From: Hormiphora californensis
Taxonomy: Eukaryota; Ctenophora; Tentaculata; Cydippida; Pleurobrachiidae
Assembly: GCA_020137815.1 (NCBI GenBank)
Contig: CM035356.1
Coordinates: forward strand, 4,085,356-4,149,355
DNA length: 64,000 nt
Direction of reading: 5' to 3'
Made by a program: the position numbers and the translations under genes. Below the pieces are notes generated by a model. It was not told the origin of the DNA. It did not search any database and saw only the letters and a list, made by a program, of their open reading frames with translations. Shown here piece by piece: positions 41,806-54,700 of the stretch. Position 1 is the first letter of the stretch, and each line of letters starts with the position of its first letter.

Positions 41806-43370
41806 CAGGGTGTCCCATATATTCTGTGGGTCGGTTGGCCAGCTGTCACGCAAAAACGGTGATAGTTGTGTGAAAACAGACTACGGGAGTGTGCTGGATT
41901 AATTCCTTCCTAACTGATGGCTTTGTTTTGAAATTAAATTTCAAAAGTTCATTTTTCATGAATGAACATTCCTGTCATTCATTCGTGAATTCTGAAATAT
42001 TGTTTACCTTGAGTAAAAAACTTTTCTTTGGCTCGAAATTATCTTTCCAATGAGCACCATAAAAATCAAATTGAAGCACCGGGTCGCATGGCAGGTGAGA
42101 AAATGCAAATGCATGATTTTGGCCATTCCTGCGACTTTCAATCAGCTGTATCACCGCTACTTTTTGTTCAATCCTTTTAAAAGTTTGGGTGAACATCGGT
42201 GAAGATAAGATCTTTGCTCACAAGAAAAATCAAGGTCAAAACTCAAAGTTCATTTTTCATTTTTGGTAGTTCATTCCACTCATTCAGGAACAAACATCCC
42301 TAAAGTGACGAAAAGGTTTGGGTTTTGTTTGGCCCATGTCCTGAAACGACAGAGAGGTGTAAAAAAGTGTTTCTGGGCTAGTTAGTGGGTGTCCATGTGA
42401 TCATTATGATATCTGACACCTTTGCTGAGCCATAATTAAGAGATTTTCTCAAATTCAAACATGGGATACGAGTATTCTGCGATTGGTATCGTGCACCAAT
42501 AACAAGAGATCCCATAGCACCTCAAAAATTATGATTAGCTAAATGAGATGAGTTGATTTACGATTGAAAAGATTAAAACCAATGTAAAGTCGCACTAAAC
42601 GAACATTTTCAATCGTAAATCAACTCATCTCATTTAGCTAATCATAATTTTTGAGGTGCTATGGGATCTCTTGTTATTGGTGCACGATACCAATCGCAGA
42701 ATACTCGTATCCCATGTTTGAATTTGAGAAAATCTCTTAATTATGGCTCAGCAAAGGTGTCAGATATCATAATGATCACATGGACACCCACTAACTAGCC
42801 CAGAAACACTTTTTTACACCTCTCTGTCGTTTCAGGACATGGGCCAAACAAAACCCAAACCTTTTCGTCACTTTAGGGATGTTTGTTCCTGAATGAGTGG
42901 AATGAACTACCAAAAATGAAAAATGAACTTTGAGTTTTGAACTTGATTTTTCTTGTGAGCAAAGATCTTATCTTCACCGATGTTCACCCATACTTTTAAA
43001 AGGATTGAACAAAAAGTAGCGGTGATACAGCTGATTGAAAGTCGCAGGAATGGCCAAAATCATGCATTTGCATTTTCTCACCTGCCATGCGACCCGGTGC
43101 TTCAATTTGATTTTTATGGTGCTCATTGGAAAGATAATTTCGAGCCAAAGAAAAGTTTTTTACTCAAGGTAAACAATATTTCAGAATTCACGAATGAATG
43201 ACAGGAATGTTCATTCATGAAAAATGAACTTTTGAAATTTAATTTCAAAACAAAGCCATCAGTTAGGAAGGAATTAATCCAGCACACTCCCGTAGTCTGT
43301 TTTCACACAACTATCACCGTTTTTGCGTGACAGCTCGCCAACCGACCCACAGAATATATGGGACACCCTG
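41806..43370. mobile_element. 1.57-kb near-perfect palindrome (fold-back transposon)
   Basis: Two arms of about 765 bp (41806-42570 and 42606-43370) are inverted copies around a 35-bp spacer centred at 42588, with no net length difference. The outer ends are CAGGGTGTCCCATATATTCT and its complement; CAGGGTGTCCC-type ends occur in mariner-like elements. TA follows the right end but I see none on the left. At least three mismatches separate the arms. Each arm holds a 73-codon open frame without recognisable homology. Confidence 0.9.
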
Positions 43371-45946
43371 TAGATAGATTGCAGTGTGAGAAAGTGGCCG
43401 AGAAGACTGCGGGGCGGCAGCCTGTTGTAAGCTGAGAGATAGAGATAGAGAGAGAAATAAAGAGAAAGAACGAGAAAGACAACTATATAGCAGGGAGTAT
43501 AGCTGAATATTCGACTGTGATTATAGATCGAAAAACCCATTACAATTGTTCTTACAAGTAGTAGTATGCAGATAGAATTGTTAAACTAATTCTATTAAGA
43601 TTATAAAGGCTATATAGCTGGCCTGTGATTCTGCCAGCCCATTAGTTCTAAAAGACTGACAGACATACTACAATGCTAAAGCGAAGTCATCTCATTCTAT
43701 ATCAGTCAAATAGCATCTCTCATGTACAGAGCTACCTGTTATAGCACTCACACAAATGTGCCTTATTTGATAACAAGGGAGCAAGCAGCTGACGAGTCGG
43801 CACATGGGTCTATAGCAGAATTGGAGTTGAATAGACGCATAACTGTTATGCACCATGCAACTAGCGGACTGTGGAACACAGTGGATTTGTTATGATAACA
43901 AATCCACTGTGTTCCACAGTCCGCTAGTTGCATGGTGTGGTACAACAAATAACTTGGTCGGTCCAAATAAGAAAGAAGGCCATGGTGCAGGTGATGCAGT
44001 TTTTGTGTGTGTATTGTGGCGAGCAGTGAAGCGTTTAAAAACTTATCAAACTTCATGTTCACGTGTAAATCGAAGAGCGTTTTAGTTTTATCACTTTCTA
44101 CCTCTATCTCACTTTCTCCTCTCTATCTCTCTCTCTCTCTCCCCTCTCTATCTCTCTTTCTCTCTCCCCCTCTCGCTCTATGAATCTTCACATTCACAAT
44201 CACTGTACTGCACACGTACTTTTGCACGCTAACAACAAACCACACGGCACTCTCACAGTCTCAAGACAAAAAATTTCAAGAAGGAGCTGGGGACGCAAGA
44301 AAAAAAACTGAAGGGGTAAACTGAAAGTGGGACAGCAAAACGTAAAAAAAACTTCATTTAATTCATGCGCACAGTCACTATTAGAATTAAGACATCGCAC
44401 AGTAGAACCGAGCCAAACAAAAGCTCCACTCCTATTAACTTTCAGTTGAGAGTAAAATATCGTTATGTTATCAAACCACAACACTAACCACAATACTCTG
44501 AAACAACTCGAATTTGCATAAAATGCATGTTGTGTGTAAAGGGGGTGGGATACTCGGCAATAAAATTCAAGTCTAGTTCAGGATCAAGCAGGGGGCTTAT
44601 CTAAATCAGTTTAAAGTGTAGAGATTGTAGATCAGCAACACCGTATCCTTTTTTATTCGGGTCGGGTTAGTCATGAGAAAGAACGCAGCATTTATAACAA
44701 CCCCAAAGGAAAGATATCCATTTCTCTCTCAATGAGAATAATTATTAGCAAATACAAAACAGTTGGATGAATCCAAACTCATGATACACTTACAGTCTGT
44801 GTGCATGAGAGGGAGAGAGAGAGAGGAGGCCGGGGGAAAGAGAGAAGAGAGAGAGAGGAGGCCGGGGGAAAGAGAGAAGAGAGGATATTTTCTAGGTGTC
44901 AGATTCCCCTTAGGCCTTTTTCTCATATTGAGGAGTCCACTAGAAGATGTAACTATTTAGGTTGCTATGGCAACCAAGGGATGGAAGAGTTTGGGAAACT
45001 TAGAAAGCTTTCCCGGTTCACAGAGGGGCCTTCACCAAATTGGATTTTCACTGCGAGATGTGTTGTCTGTTGAGTCAGTGTTGACGCAATGTTTGTGCTG
45101 GCGTGGTCCTCAATTATTTTCATTGCACGTGGCAGCATCAGATAATTTTCCTCCCTACCCATCATGTTTCTCTCCCCACACTGCAATTAGGAGAATACCA
45201 CCTGGTTCCACTGGGGGACGGGAGATTCTCTAACTCAGAGTTCCAAAATGAGCATTCCTCCTTCTGGCGCTCTCCTCTCCCCTGGTGGTAGTACAATCTA
45301 TACCCAACCCAAGAACCCTATAATAGCCCAGCCATCTCCGAAATTACCCAAAAATCTAATCCCTATTCATTTTTCAGGAGAATCATGCCACACGACACGC
45401 TCATGTCCTATCATTGAAGTCCTCTAGCCAACTTCATCTTGTTCATCGACCCCCTTGCATTGTCGTTGAACATATCGATTCCAGCGAGTAAGAGTGTGGG
45501 AGAATATGAGAGACGAGAGTCGAAAAGCATAGGGTGAACTTTAAGAAGAGAAGGGACAAAGTGATGATGTAAGAGAGAGATAGGGTCAGTAGTGAACTCT
45601 ATGGCAGATCCCGCAGAACGATCCTACTGCAAATGCCCCCATCTCAGACAACCGTAGGTCGTGCTGGCCCTCCAGTTGTTTCACGTCCTTTAGTATGAGA
45701 TCCTGGGTTTGGCAGGTTGGAGGATACATGTAGGGATACCAGTTAGATGGATTTGGTTGCATTATATGTTATGGACTTTTAACAAACTTTTCTTTTACAT
45801 GAAATTACCCTTGTATCATTATGTCAATTAGGGCATTCCCACCTCCGAGGGCTTGGAAAATTTCATGTATCCGTCCCAAATCGTCCCGGTTTAGGATTCG
45901 GCCCCTCTTAATCCGAATTGAGGGAATAAATTTCATATTGTTCTAG
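43371..45946. other. Mostly unassigned sequence
   Basis: It contains the 87-nt palindrome at 43851-43937, CT tracts at 44100-44180, and GA tracts at 44808-44882 with a tandem GAGGCCGGGGGAAAGAGAGA. I searched for the missing Cdh1 WD40 exons and for upstream TSPO exons and found neither with confidence. Confidence 0.45.
43851..43937. repeat. Perfect 87-nt palindrome
   Basis: Arms of 43 nt pair without a mismatch around a single centre base (43894). The left arm begins CACCATGCAACTAGCGGACT and the right arm is its exact reverse complement. Confidence 0.95.
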
Positions 45947-46133
45947 GTCATGCAGAACCCACACAAACTCCCCCTCCTGCGAGATCTGAACCTACTCCGT
46001 TTCAGGGCCGATGGTACTGTGTCGTATGCTGCGGGAGACACATATATGGACGACTACTGGGGGACCTTTGCTCTTCTCGGTTTCTCTCTCCCGTCGTCTG
46101 TGTATCTTTCACTCTGCAAACAGTGGAGTGACG
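45947..46133 (+). CDS. Possible exon of unknown protein
   Basis: An open stretch follows a TTCTAG acceptor and ends before GTAGGA. It reads HKLPLLRDLNLLRFRADG and DDYWGTFALLGFSLPSSVYL. The WGT..... hydrophobic part loosely recalls the second TSPO helix. However, its phase (1) does not join the TSPO-like exon at 46748, and the Pro/Trp-rich TSPO segment before it is absent. Unassigned. Confidence 0.3.
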
Positions 46134-46747
46134 GTAGGAGAATGGGAAATAGTTCATTATTTTTATTTTGTTGTTAGATTCCCTCGAAAAGATAGTACAA
46201 TTTCTCCACTCGAGAGCAAACAGATTGGTGAGAGTGTGGTGTTAAAGTGAGTGGAGAGAGACAAGGAATAACGTTGGGGCGACAATTGAGAGAGAGAGAT
46301 GGATTTTAGAAATTGTTTTGTCGTTTGTTTACTTTATAGAATCATGGGTATTGACAATCTTCCTGTACCACGGTTTTGATGAGACAAGTTCTAGGTGGGA
46401 CATGTGGCGATTTTGAGATCGGTTTGGTTCATGGTACATCAACAAATTGGTCGATGTGTGGGACCAGTCCCAGTCGCGGTTTGTCTTTTGCTTATTTTTT
46501 CAATTAAACCTATTTCACCAGAACCCGGAATAAATTTCTAAAATGTGGTTTATTAACTTGATCGTGGAAGGCACACGACAACTTGTTTGCGTTTAAGCGG
46601 AATATTTTAGAGATAAAGGGGTTGGGGACTGGAATAGACCCTGTATTCGAAGTTTGGGTTGAACATTATAACATCTAGGGGATAAGCTGTACCCAACCGA
46701 ACTCCCATCCTTCCAGGGTATCCGAATAACCCTACTCTCCTTTTCAG

Positions 46748-46906
46748 GGCCTGATGGTACTGATTGTCAGTACTGCTCTAGCCGTGGTGACCTCATTTAT
46801 GTATGGACGGGTCAACTGCACCTCTGCTCTTCTCGCTCTACCCCTCATTGCATGGCATGTGTATCTTGTCTATCTCGTGGCGAAAATAATTGAAATCAAC
46901 GGTTAG
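46748..46906 (+). CDS. Last exon of a TSPO-like translocator protein
   Basis: TSPO is a five-helix outer mitochondrial membrane protein that binds cholesterol and porphyrins. This exon (53 codons with stop) begins right after TTTTCAG with GLMVLIVSTALAVVTSFMYG, and continues TSALLALPLIAWHVYLVYLV. It aligns without gaps to the last two TSPO helices (ALVDLLLV... and LL.PYLAW), including the P..AW motif. It starts at the same place and phase as the last human TSPO exon, as I recall it. Upstream exons with the Trp/Pro-rich region were not found, so the gene is incomplete here. Confidence 0.6.
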   Translation, partial: GLMVLIVSTALAVVTSFMYGRVNCTSALLALPLIAWHVYLVYLVAKIIEING

Positions 46907-46975
46907 GACGTGGGACAAAGTTTCATTTTTATGTGGACATTTTACCTTGTTAGATGCAGAAAGAAAGATAGAGAG

Positions 46976-46982
46976 ACAATGG

Positions 46983-47070
<88 letters not shown>
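46976..47070. repeat. (GA)n microsatellite
   Basis: A near-pure GA array of about 85 bp lies in the 3' UTR region of the TSPO-like exon. Confidence 0.92.
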
Positions 47071-47073
<3 letters not shown>

Positions 47074-47488
47074 TGGCTTTGTTTTTTGTCGCATGAACCA
47101 CATCGAATGCTGTAGAAACTCTTTGTTTTTTATTTAGACCCAGATAATCAGATATCGGTAGACGGTATGGTGTCATGGTCGCCTAACATTTTGTCATTGT
47201 GTGCATCCACGTCCCAGGGCCGACGTGGCACGTTGTGTCTTTCACTTTTAGTTTGTTGAGTAATTCTATAATATGCTATAACCCCTCATATTATCTTGTG
47301 TAGTTGTATTTTATGCGTGGCCCGGGGCCCCCGACTAGTGACTATGCCAATTGCCAGATCAATTTTAAAGCACTGCCAGATGTGATAGATAGTTGAGTAA
47401 AGGAAGTAAACATTCCAAAAGACGTGTTTTCAAATTGTTGTAAAAATGTGAGATTTGAGTTTGACAAATAATTTTGATTTCAATAAGT

Positions 47489-47494
47489 TAATAA
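47489..47494 (+). terminator. Candidate polyadenylation signal (TSPO-like gene)
   Basis: AATAAA lies in AT-rich sequence 580 bp after the TSPO-like stop codon and 255 bp before the convergent ataxin-10 stop. Confidence 0.4.
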
Positions 47495-47748
47495 AATCTC
47501 TTTTACCAATTAAAACCTCTCTCTCCTATTCTGTACGACCATAAAAAGATAGGGGAAGTCTCTGAATACCCGAAAACCCCTGGCCCTGCCTGTGGCCCTA
47601 GCAACTGGGGGCCGGTTCAAAAAAACAAACGCGCAGACAAGCATGAAGGGTGCCAACTGCTGACAATGACGCGCATCTCAACTTTACATACTTCTCTACT
47701 TCTAAAAACTAGCAATACTGTTCTGTAATTCCCACGGCCAAATGTCGA

Positions 47749-48317
47749 CTACGAGACCCCTATCTTTCTGGCATCCAATTCGCTCACTTTCCCTAACGTC
47801 TTGAGTCCCTTGACAATTTCCTGATTCTCTTCATTTCCATCAAGAAGCATTCGAAGAGCAAAGATGCTCCACTCCATTATGTAGGGGTTGTTCCCGTCTA
47901 GGATGCAGTGAGACAATATCGTCTGGATACCACCTAGATGGCCGTACCTTATCCTGAAACGAGGGAGGGGGTTAGTTTTCTGTTTTAACTGTGACAAAAT
48001 TCCAACAGGTCGTTTAAAAACGGTACGGTCGGTTCAGGGTTTTGTGAGGGGGCGGAGTAAGCTTTTCAACAAGACAAAGCCCAAGACAAATTACTGCGGT
48101 GGGCCCTGCAAAGAGAAAGAGATAGAGAAAGAGAGGGAGAAAGATATGAAGAAAGAGAGGGAGATATAGACTAGATACCAATCTATTCCATACCTGATGA
48201 TTTTTTCTTTTGCAGCACATATGGAAATGATACGAATCAGCTCTTTCCGTATTGCAAACTTACCACCTTCGGGCCCTGCCTGGGATTAATTTTACAATTA
48301 GAAATTAATTTTACAAT

Positions 48318-48415
<98 letters not shown>

Positions 48416-48695
48416 ACTTTTAAACTGACTAACACTAACAGCAGCGTGAACGATGTTACAGTAAGTGCCTGACATCAACTTCCTGATAGGATCGAAGAGG
48501 CTTCACCTATGATGTAGGCGTGCTGTGCTCAGCTTGGCATTGTTCCAGCAAAGATGAAATCTCAAGTCTCAATCTTATTTTGCAGCTGTTTTGATTTTCT
48601 GGGTGATGGTTATTACAAATTTGATTTTCTTATAATTGCAAGATTTTGGGATGATCCAACAAGATACGTGCGGTTGTTTTAATTACATCTCTCTC

Positions 48696-48763
<68 letters not shown>

Positions 48764-51700
48764 AATCTTTCTCTCTCTTTCTCTTAATCTTTCTATCTCA
48801 CCCACTCCGATCCCTATCTTTCGATCTCTCTACCCTCTCATTACAATCTGTACAGTTATTATAGGAAGAGAGAAGGCTTGTTTCTATATTGTGTTGTGTA
48901 CTATAGAGAATCTCTAGTAGAGAGACGCCAGTATCGTGCTGCTCTCGGATGAGGTACGACTGATTCTATACTAGTGTTCTTTTTGGCCGGAAACTAACAA
49001 AACCGCAACAACAATAACCTGGTTCTAAACTAGTTCTGACTTCTAGCAGTTATCTTGGTCCTGGTTATAGTTGGGTTGTTGGCAAAGTTTCAGGTTTTTT
49101 ATATTGCTGTTCTTAATTTACCAGCACTGTGATATTATATGTGAAGATGCTTGCACTGTTTTTCAAAAAGTAGTATAAAAGAGAAAAGGAAGCTGTTTTA
49201 CCCGGACTGCTTCATTTCGCTGTCTCTAAGAGAAAAGGTTTAGTGCATTAATTACAAATTATCCTGACATTTGCATTTCCTGAATATTTATTTTGTATTT
49301 TAAATATGAATTATGAAACTATTAAAGATCTTGGATTTTAAATAATTCAAATTGTGGTTTTAGGCCTTATTACTTTTATTCTAAATTCACCTTTGAACGT
49401 TTAACGAATTATGAAATTACGAACCTATCTTAAATGTTCCTAGATATTAAACCTACATCTCTTCATCACTATCCTAGCCATTATACGCCTCATGAATATA
49501 TCTCTCTTTAGTTTAAATTATATACGATATGTTAGTTTATTATTTATAACAACCATTTATTGCAAACATTTTCGATGTGGTGCTCATTCATATTCATTTT
49601 GTATCCAGTCAAATATGCAGCTATAAAACGCTGAGTGTAGCTGTTCATTAGATAATTTGTGTGATTAACCGAGCAATTTATAATTGTCGTGGATCTATGA
49701 GCATATCGTGTTAAAGTGCATGCAGTATATAGTTTTTCTGTGACAGTTTCTCTGCTATCTGCTAATTATACGAGGGAAATTAATTTGTTTTACCCATTCA
49801 TCACAGTCCATGTATGTACCTCATAACTTTCTTTTATTTAACAATAGGTAAGTAGTTAGTAGATATATCAGCGAGTGTGTGTCTGTTCACTGCAGATCAT
49901 TCATGGAAGTTAATGAGAGTAGTAGGACTATAATTGACAGAGAGGAGCTCACTTTTGTTGGTAGCATGAGGGATAGTGACTTTGTTCTTTATCTCAATAT
50001 TATCGATGTAGTTACGGGCCAGGCTCGAGGTAGAAGTAGTCAGAAACAAAGTCGGGGTTTACGTGTAAACCAACTTATTTCAATAAATCGTCACATTGGT
50101 TACATTGGTGGCTATGAGAAGAAAAAGAAAGGTCTGAGATTTGGTGAGGAGCGCCATACGGCATATAATATATCCTCATCAGGTAGATGAGGTGGGGAGA
50201 CTACCTAGCCATGATACGGCCTCATAAATACATTATATTTCTTTTCATGGTGCCGATATGAGACTGTTCCCGGTTCCGTAAGAAAATGAGGCCTCCTTAA
50301 AGGGGCCTTTTCTCATCTCCTCATCACTATACTGGCCATGATACGGCCTCATAAATATATCTCTCTTTGGTTTACATAAATGATAAACATGTTTCATGTT
50401 GCCGATATGAGACCGTTCTATATGCAAATGAGGGAAAGAAGAATATCCTGCCGGTAACTGTGGCTCCTTTTGTGCACACACATCTATCGATGTCCAATTA
50501 CCATTGCTCTACCCTACCTTTGTAGGTAGCGAACCTTAATGACTCTTTGACGGCGGCTTTTTGACCACGGATAATTGTAAACAACGACGCCCGTAAATAT
50601 GTTTATTGTCGTTCAATTACTCCCGCTGCGGAATAAAGAAGCAAATATTTATGTGAGATATTCTATAGCCTAAATTTGGTTTATCGTTTTAAACCTTTCA
50701 ATGTCCAATTACCATTGCTCTACCCTACCAGCGAACCTTTGCTACTCTTTGACTGAGGCTCTTTGACCACGGATAATCAACTATCATCCTGTCACGCATG
50801 CGGCATGGGGACTGCAGCTCTACATACACATTGTGCTACTTTTATCATGTGTATGTTTATATACCTCCTCCGCACTGAGTCATTGACTGTCTTTATTCCC
50901 TTTCCAGTTTCTCTGCTATAATTTGGAAATGAACGTCGAAGTCGTTTGTTCAGTGTGTAATGCGTTGGTAAGCAACAGGGATCCTTCATAAAATATTTAT
51001 ATGTACAAATAAGTAAGGCTAATTTTCACTCTGCTGGAAGTTTATGAATATTTTCGAGGTTCATTAGGCTCGGTTGGGTTTGTCGGTCATTAGCCCTTTG
51101 ACAGGGCCCCGGTCTTAAAGCACACCAGATGGGTGCACTTGTAATACATACATATTTAAATGTGCATGCTCATTGCTCGTATTACAATATCATAGGTCGA
51201 TTATGGATCCTTTTTGTCTTTTGACCTATAATCATATCATACTACTTACTAAGCAAATTGTGTGACACATGTCACCTAGCAACTACACTTGCACGTGCAA
51301 TCATTAGAGGGACCTGGGAGAGACCTCTCTCCCGGTTGCAGTTGGGTACCAAGGGGAAATTCAATTCTGCACGTGCATTCTTTTACTTCTGTCCTGAATA
51401 TGTCTAGCTCTTCCACTCCAAGCGCTATTAGGCAACGTTAATCTGGGTCCAGGAGAACTGCTGCTGTCAGGGAGCAGGCTAGAGAATATGACAGATTACG
51501 CCAACGTGTTCAAGCGAGCCAATCAACGACTACTGATAGCTTTACCCAACGTCGCCCAAGGGTGATTACTCCAGTCGAATATAGAAATCTCCGAATCGGC
51601 TACTTAACGGCCAAGTTTTCACGTGATGAATTTCTGGAACAGCACTGCACCTCCATGACATTGATCTCTTAAATTTGCACCTTGACATTGTCAGGATGCC

Positions 51701-54700
51701 CAGAGCGTACAATAACATGGGTAGGGAGAAAGTGAGAGATAGGCTAGGAACGGATGGTGCAGGTGATGTCAGCGTTCCCTAATCAAGCTACCATTTCCCC
51801 GAAATTCGCCCGTAGGGTGAACGGGCCTACTAGTATTTTCTACTGCAGTTTCAGAAAATACCCGACGCACCGTATGCGTAGCGCACGGGTACTAAACTAA
51901 TACAGTGCACATGTTCAGCACAATCTAGCGCTGTGATTGTTCAAGCTTGTGTGTCTTCTTACGGTATTTCACCGAAACCGTGTGTTTAATACCGTTTCTC
52001 CCACTACAAGCAGCTTTATTACGTCCAAAACCTTATCAGGATGAATTTGACAGACGTGGGAGCCCTTGAATCAGCAGACATCTCTATTTCAATCCTCCAT
52101 ATTGTCTTTGTGGTATGGGGCATACCGAGCAATGCCTTCGTTCTCTACTTCTTTGTGCACCAGAAAAAGAGAAGAAATGGGAACGCCAATTATTTCAGGT
52201 ACTTTTCACCAAAATCACAACATTACCCCGTACGGAGGGGTTGTAAAAAACAGCACTCATTTCTATGACCCAAACAAGTGATGACCAACTCCATTCCAAT
52301 TTCAGGACTATCTACATATTGATTGCGATTGTGGACTGTTTGATCCTGGCGACTGTCTTTCCTGTCATACAAGTCCTTATGAACGGAAGGGACGAGGGTG
52401 TCTTTGCGAATGAGATATTCTGTACCATTTGGGGGATGGTATGGCAGGTAAGATATGACAGCCACTTGTGTACGGTGTCTCTTTCCCTCTCTTCCAATTC
52501 TATAGTTTCTCGTATGCTTTCTGGTAAACTTTAGCCTTTGGGGTGCACCGTACTCAACTTTTCCTCTTTTTTGACCTAGTTTCGAAACTGTTCTCTAACT
52601 TTTAATTCACCCTTCTCCTCCTCCCTCAGATCCTTCCAGAGATGACTGTGTTTCTTGTTGCCCACATGAGCATATCTCGTCTTGTTCTCCTCATTTTCCC
52701 TCAACACATCCTCTCTCGCTACCTCTCCTGGTTGTGCCCCCTCCTATATCTCCTCTTCAACACCGCCCTTAAAATGATCCTATTTCTCACTGGAAAAGTT
52801 GAATATGGGTTCCTATTCCGGGTAGGGATGTGTAAGCCGAAGGCCCCTCTTTCAACCACCATTGCTGAGCCCATTTTAGCCAGTGAATGGAGATGGGAGA
52901 TAATTCTTAGAATCTCAAGTTGCATTCAGGCTGGCATGACTGTTCTTCCCATCTCCCTTTCATTTCTCGCCACCCTGTTTCTTCTCTGGAGACACAACAG
53001 AAAAGTGGACCGTATCAGCACCGTTAAACACACCTCCAATTCTGCGATTGTAACGGTAATCCTACTGACACTAATCTATATAATTGTGAACATTCCAAAC
53101 TTTGCCTACCAAATACTACTCATTAAAATGGTGGTAACCGTCCAACCTGGAACTGACACTATCGCAGAAATTTTAGGAATTGCAGCTGAAATTTTCAACA
53201 CTCGTCTTTCGTATTCCTATCTTTGGATTCTCACTTACACTTTTTCAACTTCACTAAATTCGGCTGCAAATCCGTTGGTATACTTTTACAGGATAAAATC
53301 TTTTAGAAAGTTTTCCAGTGGTGTCTTCTCATTGAGCTCAATGTCACGAAATGGGACGACAGAGAGGAGTAATAACCCGGCAATCACCACCGGTGTTTCG
53401 TAATTAGGGTAATTGGTGATCAGGCAGAATTGCATAATAATCTGCTGGTACTGCACTTCAGCCGTGTTTTAAATTTTCATCTTCTTCGAAATTATTCCTT
53501 GTGTCATTTGATATGTAAAATTTCCCAAAATCATCTTATCTCATCTCTTTTAAAATCTCTACTTATTTGTTCAACAGCTATATAATAACATACCTCGTAT
53601 TTCTCCCGATCAAATTTGATCGGTTCAACGGAGTTGATCTCATTTAAAATCTTCACCGCACACTCCAGAAAGGGGGTGTTGGCTGCAATACGGTCGTACT
53701 GCTCAAAGAGACCAGTAACATCAGCCAACATGTGTAGAATCCTAACTGTAACAGCAGCACCCTCATCTACCTCTTTACCTGTCACGGGAATGGGTGTTTA
53801 TTATTGATAATATTAGAATGTACTATTAGGAGGTGGGACATGGTATTGATAACAAAGTGAGGTGACGGGGAATGGGAGGGGTGTGTGTTATTACTAGGCA
53901 GAATGGGAGAATTAGCAAAACCATAAGTGTTTAGTATTGATCATGTTATTAGGTGAGACATGGTATTAATATTTGTTAATCATCAACTATCTTGGGTAGA
54001 GCAGAGTGAAATTATTTTCATACCACACATGTGTAAATTGTGATTTCAACTAACCGGTAGCCATGTCAATAATATGTTGTCTGTTTTGCGCCATGGTTTT
54101 TGCAAGAAACAGGAGTGCTGTTACAGGAACTGCACTCTCGATTTCTCCAAACAGCTCTTTTTTCATTGGCGTTGGTGATGTTGTAATCTTTTCTTCTAAA
54201 ATCTCTGAAATGAACATACATCACGGATTTGAGCATTCGACGGATAAAGTACAACACAGCCAAAAATTATCCATAATAATTAAGTAATTAACTAAAGCAC
54301 ATAACTATACTAACCCAAGAGGGTAAGGAGTTGGGGACTTCCTTCACAGATATCATACACCTGAATGAACCTCTCCGCACAAATGAGTCCTTCAATGAAC
54401 AACTGAGCCCACTCCAGGCAGTTGGGTTGCTCACAAAGCCCAACACCACTACGAATAATCGCCTTCCCCTCATCAGTTGAAATTAGTTGCTGTGGAGGGT
54501 GATAATAATAGAGGGGAACCCTCGAAAAACGACGGATCGAGTTAGGACGCGTTGGGGTCAAGGAGCATGACGTGTAGATTACAGAGAATCGAGGGAGATG
54601 GAAATGGGTCGAGAAAATCGGGGTCGAGGGAATATGTTAAAGGGAAGGGGGTAATACCTGTAAAGACTGGCTACCATTCCAAGCAGTACAATTGAACAGC

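Noticed and set aside
41975-43201. Two identical 73-codon frames in opposite orientation
   Set aside because: They are mirror copies within the palindrome; no homology and no start context, so not annotated as genes.
45947-46133. Using this open stretch as the TSPO exon before 46748
   Set aside because: Phases do not match and the Trp/Pro-rich TSPO segment is missing; kept only as an unknown low-confidence exon.
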